NCBI GenBank assembly: GCA_003712165.1
Contig: RHLH01000001.1
Location: 496,001-560,000, forward strand
Origin: Phycisphaera sp.
GTDB lineage: Bacteria; Planctomycetota; Phycisphaerae; Phycisphaerales; UBA1924
Direction of reading: 5' to 3'
Length of the DNA: 64,000 nt
This document shows, piece by piece, positions 35,301 through 43,324 of the stretch. The number at the start of each line of letters is the position of its first letter. Position 1 is the stretch's first letter. The notes under the pieces are model-generated. The model made no database searches. It saw nothing but the letters and a program-made list of their open reading frames with translations, and had not been told where the DNA came from. A program made the position numbers and the translations under genes.

Positions 35301-35841
35301 ATATTCTGTATCCGCGCCGCAGTCTCAAGAGGTATCGGCTCAGGTAGAACATCGCCGCAGCGTACAGGCCCTCGGTGACCAGCGTGAGCACGTGCTGGTC
35401 GAACCGCCAGTACTCGCTGTGCTCGACACCGACAAAGACCGCGATCGGGCACGCGATCCGCTCAGGGAAGATCGGCCAGAAGAGCGACACGCCCCGCGAG
35501 TCCATCGTGACCAAATCCATCAGCACGTGGACCGCGTAAAGCCCGGTCCCCAGCGCAAAGACACGGGCCTTGCTCGCCTCTCGCCACATCAGCGCGATCG
35601 CACCCAGAAAGAGCGCGCCGAACACCGGCGCGAGCACGAGCGAGTGTGAGTACGAGCCGTGCATCCCGAATGCGTTGCCCCCGTCGATCAGCATGTTGAT
35701 CGGGATGTCAAAGTCCGGCGCGACAGCAGCGAACAAGATCATGCCCCACACGAACACCCCGCGCAGATCGCGCGGCGGGGCCTCGCCGAGCACCTGCTCA
35801 GAGAAAGCAATCATCGATCCGTGTGCGATGGGTGACGGCAC
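35293..35841 (-). CDS. DUF457/YdjM-type membrane-bound metal-dependent hydrolase
   Basis: The 182-residue membrane protein carries the family pattern: PSPIAHGSMI (first His), VAPDFDIPIN (acidic motif), GSYSHSLVLAPVFGALFLG (His in a helix) and YAVHVLMDLVTMDSRGVSLFWPI (HxxxD, tryptophan). The family (YdjM, formerly LexA-regulated inner-membrane protein) is predicted to be a membrane phosphohydrolase-like enzyme. The GTG start at 35841 directly abuts the stop of the VanZ-like gene (35842-35844), with no base between. It overlaps the amidohydrolase-like gene by eight bases. Operon membership is clear, the reaction is not. Confidence 0.86.
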   Translation of the reverse strand: MPSPIAHGSMIAFSEQVLGEAPPRDLRGVFVWGMILFAAVAPDFDIPINMLIDGGNAFGMHGSYSHSLVLAPVFGALFLGAIALMWREASKARVFALGTGLYAVHVLMDLVTMDSRGVSLFWPIFPERIACPIAVFVGVEHSEYWRFDQHVLTLVTEGLYAAAMFYLSRYLLRLRRGYRIYA

Positions 35842-37269
35842 CTACTCGATCCTTTCTTCTTCCATCACTTTCGGTGAATCCGAGACCCCGCTGCACACTT
35901 TGATCACCAATCCCAAGAGCAATCCCGCTGCGACACACACCAAGCCGATGACCGCTGCGGGGATCGGCAGCGTCAGAGTCATCGAGAGCGCGGTCCACAA
36001 AGCCAACCCGATCGGGATCGCCCCAGCGACTATTCCTATCACAATCCCGAACAGCGCCTTCCTGCTCAGACGCATCGCAACAAGCCCAATCGGCACAAAC
36101 AGAGCGACACCCGCGATCCAGCTCTTGCCGCCCGAGCGGATCTTCAGCCAATCGCCGAGTTGGCTCACGTGCTCTCGCTCACCGAGGTCGTTTCCATCGA
36201 CCCAGAGCCTCGTTCGGCCGCCTGTTGTCGTCGCAACGATCCGAACCAGTCTGTCCGCCTCGAACACGCCGGGCCAGACCGCCTGGAAGTCCGCGCCGTT
36301 AGCGCCAGACCTCGGTGTCCGCACGCGGAGCACGAACGCGTCACCTTCTTGTGCCGCCGTGATGTTGCGCACCTCGAGACCCTTGGAGATCGTCAGGATC
36401 CGCGCGGGACCAGTTTGCTCGGTGAGGGTGGGGGTGCACTCGATCGCGATGGTCGCCGCGCCCGTGTTTTCAATCGCGCTGCTCATCTCGCTCGCTGGCC
36501 TTGTGCCCTGCGCGTACGTGCCCCGGTCGAGGTCGAGCCCGTTCTCGCCGTAGACGATGTTCTTCGTGCGCAGCGTGAAATCGATCGTACCGACACTCTC
36601 GGGTCCCTGCGCAAGGTCGTAGATCATGGAATGCTCAAACTCACCGAGCTCTGGTGAATCGGTTTTGCCCGTGTAGATCGCCGCGCGGTGGATCGTGCCC
36701 GACCAGGGCCTGCCGCCCTTGTACTCATCGCCCAGCATGAACGGGAACGACTCGTCCCAGTCTGCGATGTTGTGCCCCTGCTGACCGCGCACAACGACGA
36801 TTGACGCGAGAGCCGTGATCGCGAGGAGCGCGAGAGCAAAGATCGGCAAGGCCGCCCGGCTAAGCCAACCGAACCGCCTCGCAATCAACGGGTACACCCA
36901 CACCCCTGCGCCCAGCCCGGCCCATTGCACGAGCACATCCCCGAGCCTCGCGTGCCGGTAGCGGACCGCGACCTGCACGAGCTCGACCGCCAGCAGAAAC
37001 AGCGCGATCCAAACCGCGAGCACGATCGCCCGCCGACCTGGGAACGAGGCCCTGGTCAGCCAGACCGCCAGAACCGCCGGGATCGCGTGCAGCGGCAGGA
37101 AAAGATCAAACGGATCCGCCGTGCTCTGGCGCAGCTGCTGAAGGAACACATCGGTCGTGCGCACAAACCCGAACGGGTAGAGCGTGATGAACACCACACC
37201 GACTGCGAGCAGGACCAGTGCGGTGCAGGCATCCCCCCGAGAACGGGTTGTCTGAGCGCCATCCGGCAT
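35842..37269 (-). CDS. VanZ-like membrane protein with an embedded LamG-like domain
   Basis: The N-terminal 150 residues form helices with the VanZ pattern: LLAVELVQVAVRYRHARLGD followed by VLVQWAGLGAGVWVY (Glu, Gln, Arg, Asp of the family). Residues about 170-360 are soluble and look like a concanavalin/LamG beta-sandwich (IHRAAIYTGKTD, VRIVATTTGGRTRLWVDGND). Three or four helices end the protein (ALFVPIGLVAMRL, FGIVIGIVAGAIPIGLALW, AVIGLVCVAAGLLLGLVI). VanZ relatives are tied to teicoplanin resistance and exopolysaccharide loci. It is the first gene of the six-gene minus-strand run, starting at ATG 37269, divergent from a lipoprotein gene. Confidence 0.85.
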   Translation of the reverse strand: MPDGAQTTRSRGDACTALVLLAVGVVFITLYPFGFVRTTDVFLQQLRQSTADPFDLFLPLHAIPAVLAVWLTRASFPGRRAIVLAVWIALFLLAVELVQVAVRYRHARLGDVLVQWAGLGAGVWVYPLIARRFGWLSRAALPIFALALLAITALASIVVVRGQQGHNIADWDESFPFMLGDEYKGGRPWSGTIHRAAIYTGKTDSPELGEFEHSMIYDLAQGPESVGTIDFTLRTKNIVYGENGLDLDRGTYAQGTRPASEMSSAIENTGAATIAIECTPTLTEQTGPARILTISKGLEVRNITAAQEGDAFVLRVRTPRSGANGADFQAVWPGVFEADRLVRIVATTTGGRTRLWVDGNDLGEREHVSQLGDWLKIRSGGKSWIAGVALFVPIGLVAMRLSRKALFGIVIGIVAGAIPIGLALWTALSMTLTLPIPAAVIGLVCVAAGLLLGLVIKVCSGVSDSPKVMEEERIE

Positions 37270-37356
37270 GCCAGTAGTGTTGCACGCCCAGACGAACCGT
37301 GCATGGTTTGCGACGGTTCTGATATGCTGGTTCTCTCACTAAAGGGAGAATCGAAT

Positions 37357-37902
37357 ATGACCCGCACTAATCTCGCCGTTGCTTTCACGTTTCCGATGCT
37401 GCTCGCTGCGGGCTGCCAGACTGCAGGAACAGACAGCGGCGGGGTGAACGTTGCCAACACGCCCGATGAGACTCAGGCGACTGCGATGGACACAATGAGC
37501 CAACTCGAGGGCGAGTGGCAGCTCGTCGGTGAAGACGGCGAACTCGGTCCGGGCTCCACGTTCAAGGTCACAAGCGCCGGCTCCATCGTCCGCGAGATCA
37601 TGTTCGAGGGCTTCGGTCACGAGATGACCAACGTCTACCACATGGACGGTGACCAGATCGTCTGTACCCACTATTGCGCCGTGGGCAACCAGCCCCGAAT
37701 GGTCGCGGCCGCCGATGGTGGCAACAGCTTCGACTTCCAGGTCGATTACGTCAGCAACCTGCTTCCGACCCACGACCACTACATGGGCGGCCTCAAGCTC
37801 GTCCTCGTCGACGACAACACACTCGAACAGCACTGGACCACTTTCAACAAAGAAGGCGAAGTCGCCGGCGAGATGACGTTCGTGATGAAGAAAGCGAACT
37901 AA
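37357..37902 (+). CDS. Lipoprotein of about 180 residues, lipocalin-like or DUF1579-like
   Basis: The ATG at 37357 follows AAAGGGAG (37341-37348). The signal peptide (TNLAVAFTFPMLLAAGC, lipobox LAAGC) places it in the envelope. The mature part begins with a Thr/Asp-rich linker. A beta-rich domain follows: LEGEWQLVGEDGELGPGSTF, SIVREIMFEGFGHEMTNVYH, LVDDNTLEQHWTTF, EMTFVMKK. The layout (W near the start, repeated strands, closing strand) resembles DUF1579 or lipocalin-like domains, but I could not confirm the family. The ribosome site lies in a short TTCTC/GAGAA hairpin. It is divergent from the VanZ-like gene; no partner is evident. Confidence 0.78.
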   Translation: MTRTNLAVAFTFPMLLAAGCQTAGTDSGGVNVANTPDETQATAMDTMSQLEGEWQLVGEDGELGPGSTFKVTSAGSIVREIMFEGFGHEMTNVYHMDGDQIVCTHYCAVGNQPRMVAAADGGNSFDFQVDYVSNLLPTHDHYMGGLKLVLVDDNTLEQHWTTFNKEGEVAGEMTFVMKKAN

Positions 37903-37972
37903 CGGGCCGTCCCAGATTGCCGATACCACTCCGAGGCTGACTCAGGTGTTGGGTCCCTTCGGAGTTACATTG

Positions 37973-38635
37973 GTGTCGTCTCGCGCGTTCAACAAGACAT
38001 GGACGATCCTGATCGTCGCACTGCCGCTGGCTGTCCTGGCGGTGACGGTTCTCATCGCGTTGCGAACAGGCCGACCGATCCAGGTATTCATGAGCGACCC
38101 CAGGGTCGTAGACAACCCGCACGAGTTGACCGGTTTCGCTTCGAACATCGGGATCGTGCTCTGGGCGGCAGCGGGCTTCATCCCGCTTTTCGTAGGGTGT
38201 GTCCGCGAGTTGGCAACGCCTGTCGACCGTATGCTCGCGTTCTTTGGCGCGTTCACGCTGTGGCTCATGGCGGATGATCTGATGCTGATCCACGAGGGCA
38301 TCCTCCGCGACCTCATGGGGATTCCTGAAGAAGTCTCCTTTGGCCTGTATGTCTTGATCATCCTCGGCGGTTCGTTCCTCTACAGACGTGAGCTGTTCTT
38401 GCAGGGCCCGTTGCTCTTCGTCTGCGCCGGTGTGATGTTCGCTGCATCGATCGGCATCGACATCGCACCGGGTGCGATCAAAGACAGCCTGGGCCAGTGG
38501 AAAGTTCTGGCAGAAGACGGCGCAAAGCTGCTCGGTATCTCGCTCTGGGCGGGCTTCTTCATCCGCGCCGCCGCGAGATTGATCTCGCTGCAGACCGATC
38601 CTGTGCTCGCGGGATCAGCCGACCCCGCAGAGTGA
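37973..38635 (+). CDS. Six- or seven-helix membrane protein of unknown function
   Basis: The product is mostly hydrophobic helices: WTILIVALPLAVLAVTVLIAL, IGIVLWAAAGFIPLFVGCV, MLAFFGAFTLWLMADDLMLI, FGLYVLIILGGSFLYR and PLLFVCAGVMFAASIGIDIA. Short acidic motifs (ADDLMLIHEGI) sit at membrane ends. No known family was recognised. The start is uncertain: GTG 37973 has GGAG (37961-37964) at eight bases and is used here (220 residues); GTG 37946, TTG 37949 and TTG 37970 are also in frame. The gene lies 70 bases after the lipoprotein gene on the same strand and may be co-transcribed with it. Confidence 0.7.
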   Translation: MSSRAFNKTWTILIVALPLAVLAVTVLIALRTGRPIQVFMSDPRVVDNPHELTGFASNIGIVLWAAAGFIPLFVGCVRELATPVDRMLAFFGAFTLWLMADDLMLIHEGILRDLMGIPEEVSFGLYVLIILGGSFLYRRELFLQGPLLFVCAGVMFAASIGIDIAPGAIKDSLGQWKVLAEDGAKLLGISLWAGFFIRAAARLISLQTDPVLAGSADPAE

Positions 38636-38871
38636 TATCGCCGGTCATTCATGGCCGGCACGAATTACCGGTCCCATGGAAGCGCGATAACCGATCGGGG
38701 CTTTCCCCAGATTCCCTGACTGGAACATCCTCAATTCACAGACACGGTTTCTTGCGAGCATTGCTGGCAGCTAGAGGCTGATCGCGCACGCTCCATTGCA
38801 GAGAGCGGCGGTTCATCCGTTCGGTTTGTTGTCACACGCCGCCGATTCTCACAGCACACGAGAGACCAGAC

Positions 38872-39615
38872 ATGAGAAAGAACAGAACACGCACCGCAGG
38901 GGCGCTCCTTAGCGCATCGATCCTCGCACTCAGCGCAGCAGCGGGGGGATTCACCTCGGCAACCGCCGAGAACGAAAGCGAAGCTGTGGATTCGTCCGTC
39001 AGCTTCGTCCTCACCGACGGCCGCGTCATCCCGGGCGAAGACTACGCGATGCGCGTCGATATCATCGGCACCGCGTTTACTTCCAGCGGCGTCCCTCAGC
39101 CCATCACGCTCAAGCTCCACGTGGGCGACGAGACCGCCGAGCCCTTCGGCGACGCCGACTCGACCGCGGGCGATGTCAACAAGTCAGTGCTCCCTGTCAC
39201 CTCGCATGTGTTCCCAAGCATGCGCCAGGCCGAGGAGAGCATCACGATCACCGCGACCTCGTGGAGCGGCGGCGACAAGAACCTCACCCGAAACTCCCAC
39301 GACCAGAGCGCGTTTGTCAAGGTGCTCCGCAACGGCGACGCCGTCCCCAACATCGAGGGCTTCGACAACCAGGAGAACGCTGCGTACTTCCTGAGGCCCT
39401 ACCTGACGCCCGATGGGTCGCATGTCTGGCTGCACGACACGCAGGTGATCTACCTCTTCGAGGTCGGGACGACCGACGCGACGTCGGACGCCGCGGATTT
39501 CCAGGACGTCGTCGTTCTCGTCACGCTGGGTGAATCGGTGATCGATGTCGAGGAGCCACAGCCGCCGCGGAACAGCTACGCAGTCCCGATGCGGAGCCCG
39601 CTCTTGGCCGACTGA
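38872..39615 (+). CDS. Secreted protein of an unrecognised family, tandem copy 1
   Basis: The 247-residue product has a signal peptide (basic start, ALLSASILALSAAAGGFTSATA). The mature part has no domain I know. Conserved between this and copy 2 are VLTDGR, DYAxRVDIIGTAFTS, EPFGDADSxAG, SHVFPSMR, ITITATSW, KVLRNGD, YLTPDG, WLHDxQVIYLFE, DFQDxVVLVTLGESVxDxEE and the end PQPPRN. The layout suggests a beta-rich single domain with many acidic residues. Cysteines are absent from the mature part. The gene follows a 236-base gap after the membrane protein and precedes its duplicate by 296 bases. Function is unknown. Confidence 0.85.
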   Translation: MRKNRTRTAGALLSASILALSAAAGGFTSATAENESEAVDSSVSFVLTDGRVIPGEDYAMRVDIIGTAFTSSGVPQPITLKLHVGDETAEPFGDADSTAGDVNKSVLPVTSHVFPSMRQAEESITITATSWSGGDKNLTRNSHDQSAFVKVLRNGDAVPNIEGFDNQENAAYFLRPYLTPDGSHVWLHDTQVIYLFEVGTTDATSDAADFQDVVVLVTLGESVIDVEEPQPPRNSYAVPMRSPLLAD

Positions 39616-39911
39616 TCGAGAGGTCGGACGCCCCGAACACGCCCCGTTATGCCCTGCAGACGCGGTTGATTCAGAACGCAGAAACGGCGGACGAGGCGGT
39701 CTTTGTGATGAAACGGGCGCGATAACGCCGTCATCTGCCCTGTTGTCTGTCACAGGCCGCGCAGCCGCCAGCCGTCTGCCGCTCCGAGATGTGCTTTGGT
39801 GGTGCGCCGCCCCGGCAGATAGCAGTCTGCATCTATCCGCTGGTCATCAGGCACCCGCGTGTGCGGGGCCGACTTCCCGCCGGCGTTCCTTGGCAGATTG
39901 AGGAGCCGAAT

Positions 39912-40646
39912 ATGAAACCACAAGCACGCAGCCATGTTTCCCTGGCAATCGGCGCCGCGGCAGCCCTCGGGCTTGTATCGATGGCGGGCGGGTTCACGGC
40001 CGGCGCTGCCGAGACGACGCAGTCATCCGTCAGCTACGTCCTGACCGATGGGCGCATCGTCCCGGAGAGCGACTACGCCATCCGCGTCGACATCATCGGC
40101 ACCGCGTTCACCTCGGGGGGCACGCCTCTGCCGATCACGCTCGAGATCAACCTCGGCGACGAGGCGATCGAGCCGTTCGGTGACGCCGACTCTCCCGCCG
40201 GCAACATCAACCAGCCCACGCTCCCCACCGCGTCACACGTGTTCCCGAGCATGCGGTCGATCGACGATCACATCACGATCACCGCCACCTCGTGGTACAA
40301 CGGCCAGCAGCTCTACACCCATAACTCGCACGGGCAGAGCGCGCTCGTCAAGGTGCTCCGCAACGGCGACGACGTGCCCAACGTCAGCGGCTTCGACGGG
40401 CAGGAGGACGCCGAGTACTTCCTGAAGCCCTACCTCACCCCGGACGGCTCAAAGATCTGGCTGCACGACAACCAGGTGATCTACCTCTTCGAGCTGGGCA
40501 CGAGCAACCCGAACTCGTCGGCCGCGGACTTCCAGGACGCCGTCGTGCTGGTGACGCTGGGCGAGTCGGTGGTCGACATCGAGGAGCCCCAGCCGCCGCG
40601 GAACGACTTCGCGGTCCCGATGCCCACGGCCCTCAACGCGGACTGA
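39912..40646 (+). CDS. Secreted protein of an unrecognised family, tandem copy 2
   Basis: The 244-residue product starts at ATG 39912 with GAGGAG (39900-39905) upstream. The signal peptide is LAIGAAAALGLVSMAGGFTAGAA. It aligns with copy 1 along the whole mature length without large gaps, so the two arose by tandem duplication. Differences cluster in the signal peptide and in the Asn/Gln-rich segment around residue 135 (YNGQQLYTHNSHGQS against SGGDKNLTRNSHDQS in copy 1). Retention of every conserved block in both copies argues that both are under selection. No lipobox, sorting tail or membrane anchor is visible, so both may be soluble periplasmic or secreted proteins. Confidence 0.86.
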   Translation: MKPQARSHVSLAIGAAAALGLVSMAGGFTAGAAETTQSSVSYVLTDGRIVPESDYAIRVDIIGTAFTSGGTPLPITLEINLGDEAIEPFGDADSPAGNINQPTLPTASHVFPSMRSIDDHITITATSWYNGQQLYTHNSHGQSALVKVLRNGDDVPNVSGFDGQEDAEYFLKPYLTPDGSKIWLHDNQVIYLFELGTSNPNSSAADFQDAVVLVTLGESVVDIEEPQPPRNDFAVPMPTALNAD

Positions 40647-40679
40647 GCGGGCCCCGGTTCATTCATTCAGTTCTATTTG

Positions 40680-40729
40680 CACCAGCCCCGATGGAAACGT
40701 CGGGGCTGGTGTCTGCTGCTAGTCAGCAG
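40680..40729. terminator. Two consecutive hairpins between the convergent secreted-protein gene and lepA region
   Basis: CACCAGCCCCGA (40680-40691) pairs with TCGGGGCTGGTG (40700-40711), a perfect 12-bp stem with an eight-base loop. CTGCTG (40713-40718) then pairs with CAGCAG (40724-40729). There is no T run on either side, so this is not a classical intrinsic terminator. It lies between transcripts that converge and may act as a bidirectional stop or 3' stabiliser. Confidence 0.6.
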
Positions 40730-40742
40730 TAGGGTGAGCCGC

Positions 40743-40961
40743 TCACTCCCACCCAAGCTGCCTGAAACTAAACCCATCGTTCCACACCTTCGTCATGTGG
40801 CTGACCTTGTCGCCCTCGAACCGCATGATGTAGACATACTCGGCTTCGACGGCTTTGCCGGACTCGCAGGCATCGAACAGCTTGAGAGCGGTTTCCTTCA
40901 TCGGCATGCCGCGTGATTCCCCGGGCGGAATGCTCAGAGAGATGGTACACGATCTGCCGGC
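40743..40961 (-). pseudogene. Remnant: C-terminal piece of an NTF2/SnoaL-like protein, in frame behind the lepA stop
   Basis: Reading on in frame past the lepA TAA (40962-40964) gives 72 codons to a TGA at 40743. The residues are protein-like and resemble the last third of an NTF2/SnoaL-like (ester cyclase type) protein: ALKLFDACESGKAVEAEYVY, MRFEGDKVSHMTKVWND, then the typical ending FRQLGWE. No N-terminal half exists, and no ribosome site precedes the first in-frame ATG (40905-40907), which would give only 54 residues. The most economical reading is a deletion that removed the start of this gene and brought its tail up to lepA. A short functional ORF is possible but less likely. Confidence 0.6.
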
Positions 40962-42779
40962 TTATTCATCCCCCACATCCAGCACAGCCATGAACGCCTC
41001 CTGCGGGATGTTCACGGTGCCGATGGTCTTCATGCGCTCCTTGCCCTTCTTCTGTTTCTCGAGCAGCTTGCGCTTGCGGGTGACGTCGCCGCCGTAGCAC
41101 TTGGCGGTGACGTTCTTGCGGAAGCCCTTGATGGTCTCGCGGGCGATGATCTTGCCCCCGATGGCGCACTGGAGCGGGATCTCGAACTGGTGCCTGGGGA
41201 TTTGCTTCTTGAGCCTGACGAGCAGCTGTCGGCCCCGCTGCTCGGATTTCTCTTTGTGCACGATGACCGCCAGCGCCTCGACCGGATCACCGTTGATCAG
41301 GACATCGACCTTGACGAGCCGGTCGGTGCGGTACTCGTTGATCTCGTAGTCCATCGTGCCGTACCCGGCGGTCAGGCCCTTGAGTTTGTCGTAGAAGTCA
41401 TAGATCAGCTCGGCGAGCGGGATCTCGAACGTGAGCATGTCGCGCGCGTCGGAGACGAACGTCTGCCCCGTGAAAATGCCCCGGCGGTCAAGCGCCAGCT
41501 TCATCACATCACCGATGTACTCCTTGGGCACCATGACCTCGACCTTGGCGATGGGCTCCTTGATCGCGATGATCGATCCCATGTCGGGCAGGTCGGCGGG
41601 GTTGTGGACCTCGATCTCCTCCGTCGCGCCCTCTTTGCCCCGGACCTCGACCTTGTAAGACACCGTCGGCGCGGTCTGGACGATCTCGACATCGCCCTCG
41701 CGCTCCAGACGCTCCTGGATGATGTCCATGTGCAGGAGACCCAGGAAGCCGCAGCGGTACCCGAACCCGAGCGCCTCCGAGTGGACGGTCTGGAACGTGA
41801 AGCTCGCGTCGTTGAGGCTGAGCTTCTCCATCGCCTCGCGGAGTGCCTCGAAGTCGTTGCCCTTTTTGTCGGAGTTGGTCGCGGGGTAGAAGTCGCAGAA
41901 CACCATCTGCCTGGGAGGCTCGTAGCCAGAGAGTGCTTCTTCCGCGGGGTCGTGATCGATCGTGATCGTGTCACCCACGCGCACGTCACCCAGCGTCTTG
42001 ATCGACGCGACGAGGTAGCACGTCTCGCCCGTCCCGACTTCTTTGACCTTCTGAGGCTTGGGCGTGTACTTGCCCAGCTCGGTGATCGTGAACGTGCGCC
42101 CGAGGCCCATCATCCGGATTTTGTCGCCGACCTTGAGCCTGCCGTCGAAGACTCGGCAGTAGACGATCACGCCTCTGTAGTCGTCGTAAACGGCGTCGAA
42201 GATCAGCGCCCGCGTCTTGGGGGTCTGCGCTTGGCGGGGCCCGGGGAAGCGCTCGCAGATCTCGTCGAGCAGTTCAGGGATCCCGACGCCCGACTTCGCC
42301 GAGCACAGCACGCAATCCTCAGCGGCGAACCCGAGCACCTGCTCGACCTCCATCGCGATCTCGTCGGGTCGTGCGCCGGGCAGGTCGATTTTGTTGAGGA
42401 CGGGGATGATCTCGAGGTCCTGCTCGATCGCCAGGTATGCATTCACGACGGTCTGGGCCTCGACGCCCTGGGCCGCGTCCACGATGAGCAGCGCACCCTC
42501 ACACGCCTTGAGCGCCCGGCTGACCTCGTACCCGAAGTCCACGTGCCCGGGGGTGTCGATGAAGTTGAGCATGTACCGCTCGCCGTTGTGCTCGTGCATG
42601 ACGGTCACAGCGGACGCCTTGATCGTGATTCCCCGCTCGCGTTCGAGATCCATGGAATCGAGCAGCTGGGCCTTGGCCTCGCGGTCGGAGACGGCCTTGG
42701 TCGCCTGCAGCAGGCGGTCGGCGAGCGTGGACTTGCCGTGGTCGATGTGGGCGATGATGGAGAAGTTACGGATATTCAA
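40962..42779 (-). CDS. lepA: Elongation factor 4 (LepA GTPase)
   Basis: LepA is a ribosome-associated GTPase that acts in translation under stress and in initiation or 30S assembly. The 605-residue length is typical. GTPase motifs: AHIDHGKSTLADRLLQ (G1), the ERGITIKAS segment (G2), DTPGHVDFGYEVSRAL (G3), NKIDLPGA (G4), and the SAK box in CSAKSGVGI (G5). The LepA-specific C-terminal domain follows (TVSYKVEVRGKEG, QTFVSDARDMLTFEIPL, KCYGGDVTRKRKLLEKQKKGKERMK in part). The ATG at 42779 is supported by homology (MNIRNFSIIAHIDHGKST). The frame continues after the stop into a gene remnant. Confidence 0.97.
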   Translation of the reverse strand: MNIRNFSIIAHIDHGKSTLADRLLQATKAVSDREAKAQLLDSMDLERERGITIKASAVTVMHEHNGERYMLNFIDTPGHVDFGYEVSRALKACEGALLIVDAAQGVEAQTVVNAYLAIEQDLEIIPVLNKIDLPGARPDEIAMEVEQVLGFAAEDCVLCSAKSGVGIPELLDEICERFPGPRQAQTPKTRALIFDAVYDDYRGVIVYCRVFDGRLKVGDKIRMMGLGRTFTITELGKYTPKPQKVKEVGTGETCYLVASIKTLGDVRVGDTITIDHDPAEEALSGYEPPRQMVFCDFYPATNSDKKGNDFEALREAMEKLSLNDASFTFQTVHSEALGFGYRCGFLGLLHMDIIQERLEREGDVEIVQTAPTVSYKVEVRGKEGATEEIEVHNPADLPDMGSIIAIKEPIAKVEVMVPKEYIGDVMKLALDRRGIFTGQTFVSDARDMLTFEIPLAELIYDFYDKLKGLTAGYGTMDYEINEYRTDRLVKVDVLINGDPVEALAVIVHKEKSEQRGRQLLVRLKKQIPRHQFEIPLQCAIGGKIIARETIKGFRKNVTAKCYGGDVTRKRKLLEKQKKGKERMKTIGTVNIPQEAFMAVLDVGDE

Positions 42780-42890
42780 GTGAGCAATTTCCGGTTAAGC
42801 TGCGTTCTGGCCGATGCAGGGCCGCCCCGGCGGGGTAGGGCCTTGGAGCGATGATACGCGGCAAACTGCCGTGTTCCGCGGGAGTCACCC

Positions 42891-43271
42891 ATGCCGAAAC
42901 CGATCCGTTCTCAGAATGTTCTCGCCACGAGAGCCGTGACGCTCTGGGTGCTCAGAGCGGTGTCGATCTTTCTCATGGTCTACGGCGTGTTCCTGGTGCT
43001 CGCCAGGATCACCCACGGTCTGATCCAGCGGGACGGCTGGGTCTCAATGACCGCGTACATGGGCGTCGGCTCGGACCACGGTATCGTACGCGGGTTCCCG
43101 ATGGCGCTGGCCGGCGTGGTGCTTGCCCTCCTTTCGAGGAAACTGTCGCGCTGGATCGTTGCCGTGCCCGAGAGCGGCTGTGTCCGTTGCAGCTACCCAA
43201 GGCTCGGGAAACCCGGAATCTGCCCGGAGTGCGGCTACGACGACGGCGAGCCCAGCGCTGGTTCTGACTGA
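42891..43271 (+). CDS. Small two-helix membrane protein with a C-terminal zinc ribbon
   Basis: The 126-residue protein has two predicted helices (about 14-38, AVTLWVLRAVSIFLMVYGVF; about 70-92, GFPMALAGVVLALLS) and a cytosolic or periplasmic end with two CxxC pairs: CVRCSYPRLGKPGICPECGY, as in a zinc ribbon. Short membrane proteins with CPECGY-type ribbons are common in planctomycetes, but no function is assigned. The ATG at 42891 has GGGAG about eight bases upstream. It is divergent from lepA, and the MFS gene follows after 53 bases on the same strand. Confidence 0.78.
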   Translation: MPKPIRSQNVLATRAVTLWVLRAVSIFLMVYGVFLVLARITHGLIQRDGWVSMTAYMGVGSDHGIVRGFPMALAGVVLALLSRKLSRWIVAVPESGCVRCSYPRLGKPGICPECGYDDGEPSAGSD

Positions 43272-43324
43272 ATACACAACGTGTCGATGATTGTCCGGGC
43301 AAGGCAGGCGAGCTATGAACGTAT

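Noticed and set aside
38636..39911. Possible promoter duplication ahead of the two tandem secreted-protein genes
   Set aside because: I could not align the two upstream regions beyond short chance matches.
41190..42854. Long plus-strand open frame opposite lepA
   Set aside because: It is antisense to a universally conserved GTPase and has no hydrophobic core or motif; it is a GC-codon shadow.
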